Shown here: positions 38,729 through 47,769 of the stretch, in pieces
Layout: each line of letters starts with the position of its first letter
Numbering within the stretch: the first letter of the stretch is position 1
Assembly: GCF_000312385.1 (NCBI RefSeq)
Contig: NZ_HE997628.1
Coordinates: forward strand, 28,229 to 92,228
Source of the DNA: Tsukamurella sp. 1534
GTDB lineage: Bacteria > Actinomycetota > Actinomycetes > Mycobacteriales > Mycobacteriaceae
DNA length: 64,000 nt
Reading direction: 5' to 3'
Position numbers and translations under genes: made by a program
The notes under the pieces: model-generated
What the model saw: the letters and a program-made list of their open reading frames with translations, nothing else
Databases searched by the model: none
What the model was told of the DNA's origin: nothing

Positions 38729-39484
38729 ATGACGAGCATGTGGAACGCCCCGTACCGGTCGCGGTGGCGTCACGCGCGGGCGGCCGATACCCAGGCGCGT
38801 TTCCTGACCCTCGCATCGCTGCGCTGGGTGCTGAAGAACAAGGCGTACACCCCCTGGTACCTGGTGCGGTACGCGCGTCTCGCCAAGTTCCGGATCGCGA
38901 ACCCGCACGTCGTGCTCAAGGGCATGGTGTTCCTCGGTAAGAACGTCGAGATCCATGCGACACCGGGCCTCGGCCGGATGGAGATCGGCCGCTGGGTGCA
39001 CATCGGCGATTCGAACAAGATCCGCTGCCACGAGGGCTCGCTGCGGATCGGCGACAAGTCGGTGTTCGGCCGGGACAACGTGGTGAACTGCTACCTGGAC
39101 ATCGAGTTCGGGCCCGCGTCGCTGGTGGCCGACTGGTGCTACATCTGCGACTTCGACCACAAGATGGACGACATCCACATCCCGATCAAGGACCAGGGGA
39201 TCGTCAAGGGCCCGGTACGCATCGGCGGCGACACCTGGGTGGGGACCAAGGTCACCGTCACCCGCAATACCCTCATCGGCCACGGGAGCGTCCTCGGCGC
39301 CCACGCGGTGGTCCGCGGCGAGATCCCGCCCTACTCGATCGCCGTCGGCTCGCCCGCGAAGGTGGTCAAGAACCGCAAGGAGGCCTGGGAGGCGAACGTC
39401 GCCGAGCGGGCCGAGTTGGAGCGCGCCCTCGCTGACATCGAGCGGAAGAAGGCCGAGGCCCGCGGGCTTCCGGGGAACTCGTAG
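38729..39484 (+). CDS. Left-handed beta-helix (hexapeptide) acyltransferase, Rv3034c type
   Basis: A 251-aa protein. Hexapeptide repeats begin near residue 68 (VEIHATPGLGRMEIGRWVHIGDSN) and continue through VRIGGDTWVGTKVTVTRNTLIGHGSVLGAHAVV. PPYSIAVGSPAKVVKNR is the standard LbH acyltransferase end, and a charged helix closes the protein. It transfers acetyl or another short acyl group. The recalled M. tuberculosis counterpart belongs to the methylglucose lipopolysaccharide region, so acylation of that polysaccharide is a reasonable inference. Confidence 0.88.
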   Translation: MTSMWNAPYRSRWRHARAADTQARFLTLASLRWVLKNKAYTPWYLVRYARLAKFRIANPHVVLKGMVFLGKNVEIHATPGLGRMEIGRWVHIGDSNKIRCHEGSLRIGDKSVFGRDNVVNCYLDIEFGPASLVADWCYICDFDHKMDDIHIPIKDQGIVKGPVRIGGDTWVGTKVTVTRNTLIGHGSVLGAHAVVRGEIPPYSIAVGSPAKVVKNRKEAWEANVAERAELERALADIERKKAEARGLPGNS

Positions 39485-39489
39485 CGGGG

Positions 39490-40014
39490 CTACAGCTCGT
39501 AGAAGGGTGCGGGGTAACGGAATTCGCCCCGCAGCTCCGGCGTGTACGCGTCCAGCGGCCGGGCCATGAACGACGGGCCGGCCCACTCCGCCACATCGGG
39601 TGTGATGCCCAGCGAGGCGGCGGGGACGAACCCGAAGTGCGGGTAGTAGCCGACGTGCCCGAGCAGGACGACCACGCCCTCCCTGCGCGCCTCGGCGGCG
39701 CCGATCGCGGCGTGCATGAGCGCGGACCCGATGCGCAGGCCCTGCGCGTCCGCCCGCACGCCGAGCGGGCCCAGAGCCAGCGCGGGGAGGTTCCCGACGG
39801 TGCCGCGGGTCAGGCACACGTGCCCGACCACCTCGTCGTCGCGCTCGGCGACGAACGAGAGGTCCTCGATCCACGCCCCGCTGTCCCGCAGCGCCTGCAC
39901 GAGCTCCACTTCGACGGGGTCGGTGCGGCCCGGCGGCGTCATCGGGGCGAAGGCGCTGCGGTGCACGTCCTCGACGGCCGCGGCGTCCTGCGGTGCCTCC
40001 TTGCGGATCAGCAT
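39490..40014 (-). CDS. GNAT-family N-acetyltransferase
   Basis: A 174-aa GNAT fold. MLIRKEAPQDAAAVEDVHRSAF is a standard start, and ALGPLGVRADAQGLRIGSALMHAAI is the acetyl-CoA pyrophosphate loop (usual R/Q-x2-G-x-G/A; here Q-G-L-R-I-G). Then VVLLGHVGYYPHFGFVPA follows, as in YhbS/PA-type GNATs. The substrate is unknown. The ATG at 40014 lacks a clear ribosome binding site; a GTG at 40050 is possible. It is convergent with the LbH acyltransferase (5-bp gap). Confidence 0.86.
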   Translation of the reverse strand: MLIRKEAPQDAAAVEDVHRSAFAPMTPPGRTDPVEVELVQALRDSGAWIEDLSFVAERDDEVVGHVCLTRGTVGNLPALALGPLGVRADAQGLRIGSALMHAAIGAAEARREGVVVLLGHVGYYPHFGFVPAASLGITPDVAEWAGPSFMARPLDAYTPELRGEFRYPAPFYEL

Positions 40015-40069
40015 GAAACCGACCGTGCCACAGCGTTCGCGATCGCGCACATGCCGCTGGTCAGGGCGG

Positions 40070-41401
40070 TCAGAGCGGGTTCGTCGGGTCCCGCTCGGGG
40101 AGCGGGCGCTCGTCGATCACGCGGCGGCCGAGCGGGTTGCGCGGCCGGCGCTTCGCGGCGAGGTACACCTGCACGGTCTCGTTCGCCACGGCCTCCCAGG
40201 TGAGCTCCTCGACCTCGGCGCGGGCGGCCCGCGCGCCGGAGTGCGCGGTCTCCGGGTCGTCGAGGACCCCGCGGATCGCGGCGGTGAGCGCGGGGACGTC
40301 GGCGGGCGGCACCGAGGCCCCGGTGTCGCCCGTTCGGATGAAGTCCGCGAGGCCGCCCGCCGTCGTCGCGACGACGGGGATGCCGGTCGCCCCGCCCTCC
40401 AGGGCCACGATGCCGAACGGCTCATAGCGGCTCGGGATCACCAGGGCGTCGGCCGAATGCAACTGCGCCACCAGCTCTTCGTGGTCGAGGGCGCCCGTGA
40501 ATTCGACGGCCCGCAGCACGCGGTGCTCGCGCGCCACCTCCCGTAGCCACGAGGCCTGCGTCCCGTCGCCCGCCACCGTGAGCGTGGTCCCGGGATGGGT
40601 GCGCCGCACCCTGGCGAGCGCCGCGATGAGGTCCTGCACGCCCTTCTCGTACTCCAGCCTGCCCACGTAGAGCAGCCGGGGTGGGGCACCGTGCCGCGCG
40701 GCGAAACCGCCTGCGCCCGAGGAGGTCCGCGCGCGGTCGCGGTACGGCCACTGGGTGGCGTCGATGCCGTTGGCGATCACGTGCAACTGCGCGAGCCCGG
40801 GCCCGAACAGGCGGTTCACCTCGTCGGACATCGAGCGCGAGCACGTGATCACGGCATCGGCCTCGTTGGCCAGCCACCACTCGGTGGAATGCACCTGCCG
40901 GTTCACCGGGCCGGAGACCCACCCGCTGTGCCGCCCGGCCTCCGTCGCGTGGACGGTGGCGACGAGCGGCGCGTCGAAGGCCTCCGCGAGGCCCACCGCG
41001 GCGTGCGCGGCGAGCCAGTCGTGCGCGTGCACGACGTCGGGAACCCAGGGGCGGCCGACGTTCCCGGCGCCGTGCAGTGCGTCCTCGCCCGCGGTCGGGT
41101 TGAACCCCGCCAGGCGCAGTCCCGCGCGGAGCATCGCGTGCCCCATCGACAGCACCCACGGCATCATGTCGGTGCCGAAGTCGAGCGCGAGCGGATCCTC
41201 CGCCGCCATGATCACGCGGACGTCGTCGATCCGCTGGTCCGTCGTGGGGTTGCTGCGGGGGTCGGTCCCCGTCGGCTGACGGGACAACACGACCACGTCG
41301 TGGCCCAGGTCCCGCAGCTGCAGCGCGAGGTGGTGGACGTGGCGCCCGAGGCCGCCGACGACCACCGGCGGGTACTCCCAGGAGACGAGCAGGACGCGCA
41401 T
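40070..41401 (-). CDS. GT4 alpha-1,4-glucosyltransferase (Rv3032 type)
   Basis: A 443-aa GT-B retaining glycosyltransferase. The N-terminal RVLLVSWEYPPVVVGGLGRHVHHLA resembles glycogen synthases, and HAHDWLAAHAAVGLA follows. LYVGRLEYEKGVQDLIAAL starts the C-terminal domain. SRYEPFGIVALEGGATGIPVVAT carries the E-x7-E catalytic motif. Its M. tuberculosis counterpart elongates cytosolic alpha-1,4-glucan used for glycogen, capsule and methylglucose lipopolysaccharide. It directly abuts the GH57 branching enzyme gene, with GGGAGG upstream of its ATG, and belongs to a three-gene operon. Confidence 0.93.
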   Translation of the reverse strand: MRVLLVSWEYPPVVVGGLGRHVHHLALQLRDLGHDVVVLSRQPTGTDPRSNPTTDQRIDDVRVIMAAEDPLALDFGTDMMPWVLSMGHAMLRAGLRLAGFNPTAGEDALHGAGNVGRPWVPDVVHAHDWLAAHAAVGLAEAFDAPLVATVHATEAGRHSGWVSGPVNRQVHSTEWWLANEADAVITCSRSMSDEVNRLFGPGLAQLHVIANGIDATQWPYRDRARTSSGAGGFAARHGAPPRLLYVGRLEYEKGVQDLIAALARVRRTHPGTTLTVAGDGTQASWLREVAREHRVLRAVEFTGALDHEELVAQLHSADALVIPSRYEPFGIVALEGGATGIPVVATTAGGLADFIRTGDTGASVPPADVPALTAAIRGVLDDPETAHSGARAARAEVEELTWEAVANETVQVYLAAKRRPRNPLGRRVIDERPLPERDPTNPL

Positions 41402-42940
41402 CTAGAAACCTCCCAGCGGGGCGGGCAGCCGGCGGGCGTCGAGGCCGGGGAACGGATCGTCCGCCTGCCGCCACGCGCAAGCCAGTGCGACGGCCCGGTT
41501 CTCGTCGCCGCGCTCGGCGGCCTCGGCGATCTCACGCAGGGCGTGAGCGTGCTTGTAGGCGCGGTCGCGGGCGTACTCGGCCGCGGTGTCCTTGGACACC
41601 ATGAAGGGCCAGTCGGACTGCAGGCACAGCAGCGCTTCGGTGAGCACCTGATCGGCGACGACGTCGCGGGTGCGCACCTCCTGCTGCCGCTTGTCGAGCA
41701 CGCGCAGCACGGTGGCGGTGATCTCCTCGTTGAGCTCGACGAACTCGCGGACCTGTGGGCCCTCCCAGACCCGCCAGTCCTTGCCGGAGCCCCAGGAGCT
41801 CGCGTCGATGGCCCGCGGTTCGCCCACGTAGCCGGCCGCCGTCGCCGAGCGCAGGGTGCCCACGTCGACGCCCGCCTCGGGCAGGGCGCGCAGCACCCTC
41901 TCGAGCCAGATCGGGCCCTCGTACCACCAGTGGCCGAACAGCTCGGTGTCGAAGGCCGCCACCACCAGTGCGTCCCGCCCGATCCGGTCGCTCTCGGAGC
42001 GGATGCGGCGCACCACGGTGTCCACGAAATCGGCGACGTGCTTGTCGATCGCGGCGTCGGCGCGCGCGGGGTCGTACGGGGCCTTGTCCTGTTCGGCGAC
42101 GTTCTTCCCGGTCACTCGGCTGGGCTTGAGGCCGGTCGAGTGATCGTGGGCGTAGAAGTCGCGGTAGGCGGCGTGGCCCGGGTATCCGGACTTCGGGGAC
42201 CACACGCGGTAGCTCACCGGGAGATCGCGGCCGTAGGCCAGCACCGTCGAATCCCCGACCGGCCGGGCGAGCGCGGTATCGCCGCCCAGGGTGGGCCCGT
42301 CGACCATGAAGTGCGTGACGCCCGCCGCCTGGTAGCCCTGTTCCATCCCCGGCCGGTACGCGCACTCGGGGGCCCAGATGCCGGTCCGCGCAGGCGATCC
42401 CAGCCGGGCGGTGCCGTAGGCCAGCCCTTCGCGCAGGGACAGCTCCCGGAGCCTGGGGTGCAGCAGCGGCTGGAACGGGTGCGCGAGCGGCCCGCCCAGG
42501 AGCTCGACGGTGCCGGCGTCCGCGAGCCGGCGCAGGATGGGCGTGCCGCCGTGCCGCCAGCGGGTCTCGAAGAGGTCGAGGGCGTGCGCCGCGTTCCGGT
42601 GCTCGCGGGCACCCAGCTCGGCGGACGCCGGTCGGCCGGACAGCGCCGCTTCGTGCGCGCGCAGCTGCCAGTTGCCGAGCCAGTGGTGCATGGCGTCGAG
42701 GCAGTAGGGATCGTCGAGCTGCGCCGCCAGAACCGGGGTGACGCCCAGCGTGAGCTGATCGGTGCGGCCCTCCGCTGCCAGGCGGTCCAGCATCTCGGCC
42801 ACTCGCAGGTAGGACGCGGCCCAGGACTGGTACAGCCACTCCTCGCCCACGGGCCAGGCGCCGTGGTGGGCGAGCCAGGGGAGGTGCGAGTGCAGGACGA
42901 AGGCGATCATCCCGGGTTCGCGGTTCGACGGTGTGCTCAC
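41402..42940 (-). CDS. GH57 1,4-alpha-glucan branching enzyme (Rv3031 type)
   Basis: A 512-aa GH57 enzyme. HSHLPWLAHHG near residue 12 is conserved region 1, IWAPECAYRPGMEQGY holds the catalytic Glu region, and FDTELFGHWWYEGP the Asp region. The DUF1957-type C-terminus follows. It introduces alpha-1,6 branches into the glucan made by the adjacent GT4. The GTG start overlaps the upstream methyltransferase stop (GTGA), and its TAG immediately precedes the GT4 ATG. Tight packing implies a single transcript for methyltransferase-branching enzyme-glucosyltransferase. Confidence 0.93.
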   Translation of the reverse strand: MSTPSNREPGMIAFVLHSHLPWLAHHGAWPVGEEWLYQSWAASYLRVAEMLDRLAAEGRTDQLTLGVTPVLAAQLDDPYCLDAMHHWLGNWQLRAHEAALSGRPASAELGAREHRNAAHALDLFETRWRHGGTPILRRLADAGTVELLGGPLAHPFQPLLHPRLRELSLREGLAYGTARLGSPARTGIWAPECAYRPGMEQGYQAAGVTHFMVDGPTLGGDTALARPVGDSTVLAYGRDLPVSYRVWSPKSGYPGHAAYRDFYAHDHSTGLKPSRVTGKNVAEQDKAPYDPARADAAIDKHVADFVDTVVRRIRSESDRIGRDALVVAAFDTELFGHWWYEGPIWLERVLRALPEAGVDVGTLRSATAAGYVGEPRAIDASSWGSGKDWRVWEGPQVREFVELNEEITATVLRVLDKRQQEVRTRDVVADQVLTEALLCLQSDWPFMVSKDTAAEYARDRAYKHAHALREIAEAAERGDENRAVALACAWRQADDPFPGLDARRLPAPLGGF

Positions 42941-43683
42941 GCGTCCGGCTTCCGGGCGTAGAAGAAGAGGTCGAGGCTGTCCGGGGCGTCGGCGCGGAGA
43001 TCGAAATCGGTTGCCGCGACGGCCGCCACGTCCCGGGAGAGGGCCTCGGGCCAGGGTTCGCCCGCGAGGGAGCGCTCGATCTGCGCGTCGATGAAGCTGC
43101 CGCCGTGCGTGCGGTCCAACTCCGCGAGCCGGGCGCCGTGGAAGACGCCCAGCTTCTCGGTGACCGCGAACCCGGCGTCCTCGAGCAGTTCGGTCAGCTC
43201 GTCCGAGTTCAGTTCTCGGGTGTGGAAGGGGTTGAGCGGGGTGTCCCGGCCGGGGGAGAACGTGATCCGGTTCGGGGTGGAGATCGCGAGCTCACCGCCG
43301 GGGCGCAGGACGCGCGCCACCTCCCGGAGGAACTGCGGCTGGTCCCAGAGGTGCTCGATGACCTGGAAGTTCACGACGGCGTCCATCGACGCGTCCTCGA
43401 GCGGGAGCTCGGCCAGATTGCCGTGCAGCATGGTCACGGCCGGGTAGGCGGCGCGCACGTGGGCGACCGCCGACTCGTCGTAGTCGAGGGCGGTGACGGC
43501 GGCGCCGCCCGCGGCGAGCATGGCGGCTCCGTAGCCCTCGCCGCTACCGGCCTCGAAGACGGCCCGGCCCGCGTACCGGTCGACGATCGCCAGGTACGCG
43601 ATCTCGTGGCGGCGGAACCAGTAGTTCTCCTCGGGGATGCCGGGAACGGTCCGCTCGCCGGTCAGGGGCAGCGCGTCACACAT
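42937..43683 (-). CDS. SAM-dependent methyltransferase (Rv3030 type)
   Basis: A 248-aa methyltransferase. AVFEAGSGEGYGAAML (about residues 40-55) is SAM motif I, VTALDYDESAVAHVRAAYP is motif II, and VVNFQVIEHLWDQPQFLREVARVLRPGGELAISTPN covers motifs IV-VI. First gene of the operon with the branching enzyme and glucosyltransferase, it probably methylates glucose residues of the polysaccharide; this role is proposed from context and not visible in the sequence. TACGCT ends 7 nt before the ATG. Confidence 0.9.
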   Translation of the reverse strand: MCDALPLTGERTVPGIPEENYWFRRHEIAYLAIVDRYAGRAVFEAGSGEGYGAAMLAAGGAAVTALDYDESAVAHVRAAYPAVTMLHGNLAELPLEDASMDAVVNFQVIEHLWDQPQFLREVARVLRPGGELAISTPNRITFSPGRDTPLNPFHTRELNSDELTELLEDAGFAVTEKLGVFHGARLAELDRTHGGSFIDAQIERSLAGEPWPEALSRDVAAVAATDFDLRADAPDSLDLFFYARKPDA

Positions 43684-43690
43684 TCTGTCG

Positions 43691-43696
43691 AGCGTA
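43691..43696 (-). promoter_or_regulatory. Leaderless-type -10 (TACGCT) of the glucan operon
   Basis: TACGCT on the minus strand is followed by 7 nt and the ATG at 43683. Confidence 0.5.
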
Positions 43697-43725
43697 GCCT
43701 TCCTCGTCGGGTGGGCTAGGCCACA

Positions 43726-43754
43726 TGGACAGTTACCGTCCAGTAACTTACTCT
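43726..43754 (+). promoter_or_regulatory. Candidate operator and -10 of etfBA
   Basis: Two interlocked dyads, TGGAC-N7-GTCCA (43726-43742) and GTTAC-N6-GTAAC (43732-43747), lie directly upstream of a good -10, TACTCT (43749-43754). The position in the -35 region suggests a repressor site, for example a TetR-type lipid regulator. It predicts an etfB leader of about 125 nt. Confidence 0.5.
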
Positions 43755-43887
43755 CATGTTAACAACGTCATGAGGCGGTGCTAAGTTCCTACGCATACCC
43801 TGCGCAGGGGCGCATCGGCACCGGCGTCACGGCAGTGTCAGAATGTGTTCCACCGACAACCCAGATCCAGGAGGTCGACGAAGACCA

Positions 43888-44673
43888 ATGACGAACGTAG
43901 TCGTACTGATCAAGCAGGTCCCTGACACCTACTCCGAGCGCAAGCTCACGGACGGTGATTACACCCTCGATCGCGAGTCGGCCGACGCCGTCCTCGACGA
44001 GATCAACGAGCGTGCCGTCGAGCAGGCCCTCCAGATCAAGGAGGCCAACGGTGGTGAGGTGACCGTGCTGTCGCTCGGCCCCGCGAGCGCGACCGACGCG
44101 ATCCGCAAGGCGCTCTCCATGGGTGCCGACAAGGCCGTTCACGTGCAGGATGACGCGGCCCACGGCTCCGATGCCATTCAGACCGCCTGGATCCTCGCTC
44201 GCGCGCTGGGCACCATCGAGGGCGTTGAGCTGGTCATCGCCGGCAACGAGGCCACCGACGGTCGTGTCGGCGCCGTGCCGGCCATCCTGGCCGAGTACCT
44301 GGGCCTGCCCCAGCTGACGCACCTGCGTTCGCTCACCGTCGAGGGCGAGAGCCTCAAGGGTGAGCGCGAGACCGACGAGGGCGTGTTCGAGGTCGAGGCC
44401 TCGCTGCCCGCGATCGTGTCCGTCAACGAGAAGATCAACGAGCCCCGCTTCCCCTCCTTCAAGGGCATCATGGCCGCGAAGAAGAAGGAAGTGAACGTGC
44501 TCAGCCTCGCCGAGATCGGCGTGGAGAACGACGAGGTGGGTGGCGCGAACGCCGGCAGCCAGGTCTCGGGTGTGACCCCGAAGCCGCCGAAGGCCGCGGG
44601 CGAGAAGGTCACCGACGAGGGCGACGGCGGCACCAAGGTGGCGCAGTTCCTCATCGGCCAGAAGATCGTCTAA
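43888..44673 (+). CDS. etfB: Electron transfer flavoprotein beta subunit
   Basis: A 261-aa EtfB/FixA. NVVVLIKQVPDTYSERKL is the family start, GPASATDAIRKALSMGADKAVHV follows, and the C-terminal half has the AMP-binding adenine loop region. With EtfA it accepts electrons from acyl-CoA dehydrogenases and passes them to the quinone pool. GGAGG at about 43870 is rather far (14 bp) upstream of the ATG. It is followed by etfA after 32 bp, the usual etfBA operon. Confidence 0.96.
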   Translation: MTNVVVLIKQVPDTYSERKLTDGDYTLDRESADAVLDEINERAVEQALQIKEANGGEVTVLSLGPASATDAIRKALSMGADKAVHVQDDAAHGSDAIQTAWILARALGTIEGVELVIAGNEATDGRVGAVPAILAEYLGLPQLTHLRSLTVEGESLKGERETDEGVFEVEASLPAIVSVNEKINEPRFPSFKGIMAAKKKEVNVLSLAEIGVENDEVGGANAGSQVSGVTPKPPKAAGEKVTDEGDGGTKVAQFLIGQKIV

Positions 44674-44705
44674 GACCCCCTCGAGCAAAAGGAGAATTTC
44701 CGACC

Positions 44706-45662
44706 ATGGCAGACGTACTCGTTCTCGTCGAGCAGGCTGAGGGCAAGATCAAGAAGGTCACGGCCGAGCTGCTGACCGCCGCCAAGGCGCTGGGTGAGCC
44801 CGCCGCCGTCGTCGTGGGCGCCCCGGGCACCACCGACGCGATCGCCGATCAGCTCAAGGACGCCGGCGCCGCGAAGATCTACCGCGCGGAGTCCGCCGAC
44901 GCCGACAACTACCTCATCACCCCCAAGGTGGACGTGCTGGCCGCGCTGGCCGAGGCCAACGCCCCCGCCGCCGTGCTCACCGCCGCCACGTTCGAGGGCA
45001 AGGAGGTGTCGGGCCGCCTCGCCGCGCGCCTCGGCTCGGGCCTGCTCGCCGACGTGATCGAGGTCAAGCCCGCCGGCGCCGGCGTGCACTCGATCTTCGG
45101 TGGCGCCTTCACCGTCGACGCCCAGGCCGGCGGCGAGGTCCCGGTGTACTCGGTGCGCCCGGGTGCCGTCGAGGCCGACGGCCAGGCCGGCGCCGGCGAG
45201 GTCTCCGACGTCGAGGTCCCGGCCCAGGCCGAGAACGCCGTCAAGATCACCGCGAAGCACCCGATCACCGGCGGTAGCCGGCCGGAGCTCACCGAGGCGT
45301 CGATCGTCGTCTCCGGTGGCCGCGGCGTGGGCTCGGCCGAGAAGTTCTCGGTCGTTGAGGAGCTCGCCGACTCGCTCGGTGCCGCCGTCGGCGCCTCGCG
45401 TGCCGCGGTCGACTCGGGCTACTACCCGGGCCAGTTCCAGGTGGGCCAGACCGGCAAGACCGTGTCGCCGCAGCTGTACATCGCGCTCGGCATCTCCGGT
45501 GCGATCCAGCACCGCGCCGGCATGCAGACCTCGAAGACCATCGTGGCCGTCAACAAGGACGAAGAGGCCCCGATCTTCGAGATCGCCGACTACGGCATCG
45601 TGGGCGACCTGTTCGACGTCGCCCCGCAGCTCACCGAGGCCATCAAGGCGCACAAGGGCTGA
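44706..45662 (+). CDS. etfA: Electron transfer flavoprotein alpha subunit
   Basis: A 318-aa EtfA/FixB. The N-terminal domain [21 protein letters not shown] starts it. The C-terminal FAD domain has [57 protein letters not shown] (FAD contact) and [25 protein letters not shown]. It forms a heterodimer with EtfB. AAGGAG lies 9 bp upstream of the ATG. A strong terminator follows. Confidence 0.97.
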   Translation: MADVLVLVEQAEGKIKKVTAELLTAAKALGEPAAVVVGAPGTTDAIADQLKDAGAAKIYRAESADADNYLITPKVDVLAALAEANAPAAVLTAATFEGKEVSGRLAARLGSGLLADVIEVKPAGAGVHSIFGGAFTVDAQAGGEVPVYSVRPGAVEADGQAGAGEVSDVEVPAQAENAVKITAKHPITGGSRPELTEASIVVSGGRGVGSAEKFSVVEELADSLGAAVGASRAAVDSGYYPGQFQVGQTGKTVSPQLYIALGISGAIQHRAGMQTSKTIVAVNKDEEAPIFEIADYGIVGDLFDVAPQLTEAIKAHKG

Positions 45663-45677
45663 TCCCGCTTCACCTTT

Positions 45678-45720
45678 CGAGCCCCGTCCGGATCCGTTCC
45701 GGGCGGGGCTCGTTCTTGTT
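45678..45720 (+). terminator. etfBA terminator
   Basis: A perfect 9-bp outer stem, CGAGCCCCG (45678-45686) with CGGGGCTCG (45704-45712), with an additional inner GC-rich pairing, followed by a T-rich run TTCTTGTT (45713-45720). It is the best intrinsic terminator in the window. Confidence 0.82.
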
Positions 45721-45756
45721 CGCTATGGTGGGAATCGGACCGCGTTTCCGCCCGTC

Positions 45757-45778
45757 GTTCAGCCCGTCGGGCGTGAAC
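45757..45778 (+). promoter_or_regulatory. Inverted repeat in the catalase leader
   Basis: GTTCA-GCCCG-T-CGGGC-G-TGAAC, a dyad with one bulged base, lies 40 bp upstream of the katA start. TATGGT at 45724-45729 is a possible -10, which would place the dyad in the 5' leader. It could be a regulator site or an RNA hairpin. Confidence 0.35.
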
Positions 45779-45817
45779 AGCCCTGGAAGACAGTCACATA
45801 CGCGGAGGTGATCGGCC

Positions 45818-47275
45818 TTGTCCGAGAAAGCGAACTTCACCACATCCGATTCGGGCGCCCCGGCGGGCAGCGACGAGCATTCGCTGACGGTCGGCGACGC
45901 CGGGCCCATCGTGTTGCACGATCACTACCTGATCGAGCAGATGGCCCAGTTCAACCGCGAGCGCATCCCCGAGCGACAGCCGCACGCCAAGGGCAGCGGC
46001 GCGTTCGGGACCTTCGAGACCACCGCCGACGTCTCCGACGTCACCTGTGCGGCCGTGTTCGCCCCGGGGGCGAAAACCGAGATGATGGCGCGTTTCTCGA
46101 CGGTGGCGGGGGAGCGCGGCAGCCCCGACACCTGGCGCGACCCCCGCGGATTCGCGCTGAAGTTCTACACCTCCGAGGGGGTGTACGACATGGTGGGCAA
46201 CAACACCCCGGTGTTCTTCATCAAGGACCCGATGAAGTTCCAGCACTTCATCCGCTCGCAGAAACGCCGCGCGGACAACAACCTTCGCGATCACGATATG
46301 CAGTGGGATTTCTGGACGCTGTCGCCGGAGTCGGCGCACCAGGTCACCTGGCTCATGGGCGACCGCGGCATCCCGCGCACCTGGCGCCACATGAACGGGT
46401 ACAGCTCGCACACGTACCTGTGGGTCAACGCCGATGGCGTCAAGCACTGGGTGAAGTACCATTTCATCTCCGACCAGGGCGTCGAGACCCTGACCCAGGA
46501 CGAGGCCGACCGGCTCGCCGGCGCCGACGGCGACTTCCACACCCGCGACCTGTTCGATGCGATCGCACGGGGCGAGCACCCCAGCTGGACCCTCAAGGTG
46601 CAGCTGATGCCGTTCGCGGACGCGGAGGACTACCGGTTCAACCCGTTCGACCTCACCAAGGTGTGGCCGCACGCCGATTACCCGCTGCGCGAGGTGGGCC
46701 GGATGACGTTGCACACCAACCCCACCGACAATCACTCGCAGATCGAGCAGGCGGCGTTCGAGCCCAGCAACGTGGTTCCCGGCATCGGGTTCAGCCCGGA
46801 CCGGATGCTCCTGGGGCGCGTGTTCGCCTACGCCGACGCGCACCGCGCCCGGCTCGGCGCCAACTACAAGCAGATCCCGGTGAACCGGCCGCGCAACGAG
46901 GTGCGCAGCTACTCCAAGGACGGGGCGATGCGGATCGACCCGGTGCGGGACCCGGTCTACGCGCCGAACTCGAAGGGCGGCCCGTCCGCGGACTACCCGG
47001 GGCAGCCGGAGCCGCAGTGGGCCGCCGACGGCGAGATCGTCCGAGCCGCCTACGTCGCGCACGTCGAGGACGACGACTGGACGCAGCCCGGCACCCTGGT
47101 GCGCGAGGTCATGGACGACGCGCAGCGGGACCGGCTGGTGTCCACCGTGTCCGGGCACCTCCTCGACGGCGTCACCGAGCCGGTTCTGGAGCGCGCATTC
47201 GACTACTGGCGCAACATCGACGCCGATATCGGCGACCGCATCGAGCGGGCGGTCCGCGAGGGGCGGGCGGGGTAG
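45818..47275 (+). CDS. katA: Monofunctional heme catalase
   Basis: A 485-aa small-subunit catalase. [18 protein letters not shown] contains the catalytic His, [15 protein letters not shown] the catalytic Asn, and [14 protein letters not shown] the proximal heme Tyr. It removes H2O2 in the cytosol. The start is TTG at 45818, chosen because GGAGGTG lies 9 bp upstream and no ATG or GTG fits the family start; TTG may lower translation. It sits alone between the etfBA terminator and the PAS gene. Confidence 0.95.
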   Translation: MSEKANFTTSDSGAPAGSDEHSLTVGDAGPIVLHDHYLIEQMAQFNRERIPERQPHAKGSGAFGTFETTADVSDVTCAAVFAPGAKTEMMARFSTVAGERGSPDTWRDPRGFALKFYTSEGVYDMVGNNTPVFFIKDPMKFQHFIRSQKRRADNNLRDHDMQWDFWTLSPESAHQVTWLMGDRGIPRTWRHMNGYSSHTYLWVNADGVKHWVKYHFISDQGVETLTQDEADRLAGADGDFHTRDLFDAIARGEHPSWTLKVQLMPFADAEDYRFNPFDLTKVWPHADYPLREVGRMTLHTNPTDNHSQIEQAAFEPSNVVPGIGFSPDRMLLGRVFAYADAHRARLGANYKQIPVNRPRNEVRSYSKDGAMRIDPVRDPVYAPNSKGGPSADYPGQPEPQWAADGEIVRAAYVAHVEDDDWTQPGTLVREVMDDAQRDRLVSTVSGHLLDGVTEPVLERAFDYWRNIDADIGDRIERAVREGRAG

Positions 47276-47291
47276 ATCCGCCCGCCCGGCC

Positions 47292-47636
47292 TCAGCCGAA
47301 CGGGCGGACCCCCGTGGTTCCACGGTGGTAGATCGCCATGGCGCCCAGAGCGGTGCCGCACCCGTCGCTGAGCACGAGGAGCCTTCCGGCGAATGTGCGG
47401 ACGGTGCCGTCGGCGCAGGCGACGGGTAGGTCGGCTGCGAGGTCCTTGACCTGCGGGTGCGCCATCGCGCGGTGGAACCCGCGCCAGTGGGCGTCGCGCA
47501 GGTGCTCGGGCACCACGAGGTCCAGGCTGCTGCCGACCGCGTCGCGAGCGTGGTAGCCGAAGAGGTCCTCCGCCCCGGCGTTCCAGTGGGTGATAGTGCC
47601 CGTGGTGTCCGCGACGACGACGGCGTGCTCGGTCAT
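47292..47636 (-). CDS. Stand-alone PAS-domain protein
   Basis: A 114-aa single PAS domain. VVADTTGTITHWNAGAEDLFGYHARDAVGSSLDLVVPEHLRDAHWRGF is the PAS core with the characteristic WNxGAExLFGY motif. There is no kinase, GGDEF or HTH output domain. The WHRGFHRAM part resembles flavin- or ligand-binding sensor PAS proteins found singly in Actinobacteria. AGGAGA lies upstream. It is convergent with katA (16-bp gap), so an oxidative-stress link is possible but unproven. Confidence 0.85.
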   Translation of the reverse strand: MTEHAVVVADTTGTITHWNAGAEDLFGYHARDAVGSSLDLVVPEHLRDAHWRGFHRAMAHPQVKDLAADLPVACADGTVRTFAGRLLVLSDGCGTALGAMAIYHRGTTGVRPFG

Positions 47637-47769
47637 GATGTCTCCTCCGCTGTTCCGGCGTGTCCGACGCTACCCAGCGCCGCGCCCCGTGGCTTGGAGG
47701 AATCGGAACGCCACGAGGCGGGCCGAGGCACGACCCGGGTATGTCATCGGATGGTCTCGTCCGGTGTGG

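Noticed and set aside
43684-43887. Riboswitch in the etfB leader
   Set aside because: No conserved riboswitch core was recognised. The visible symmetry is in the promoter DNA rather than in the transcribed part.
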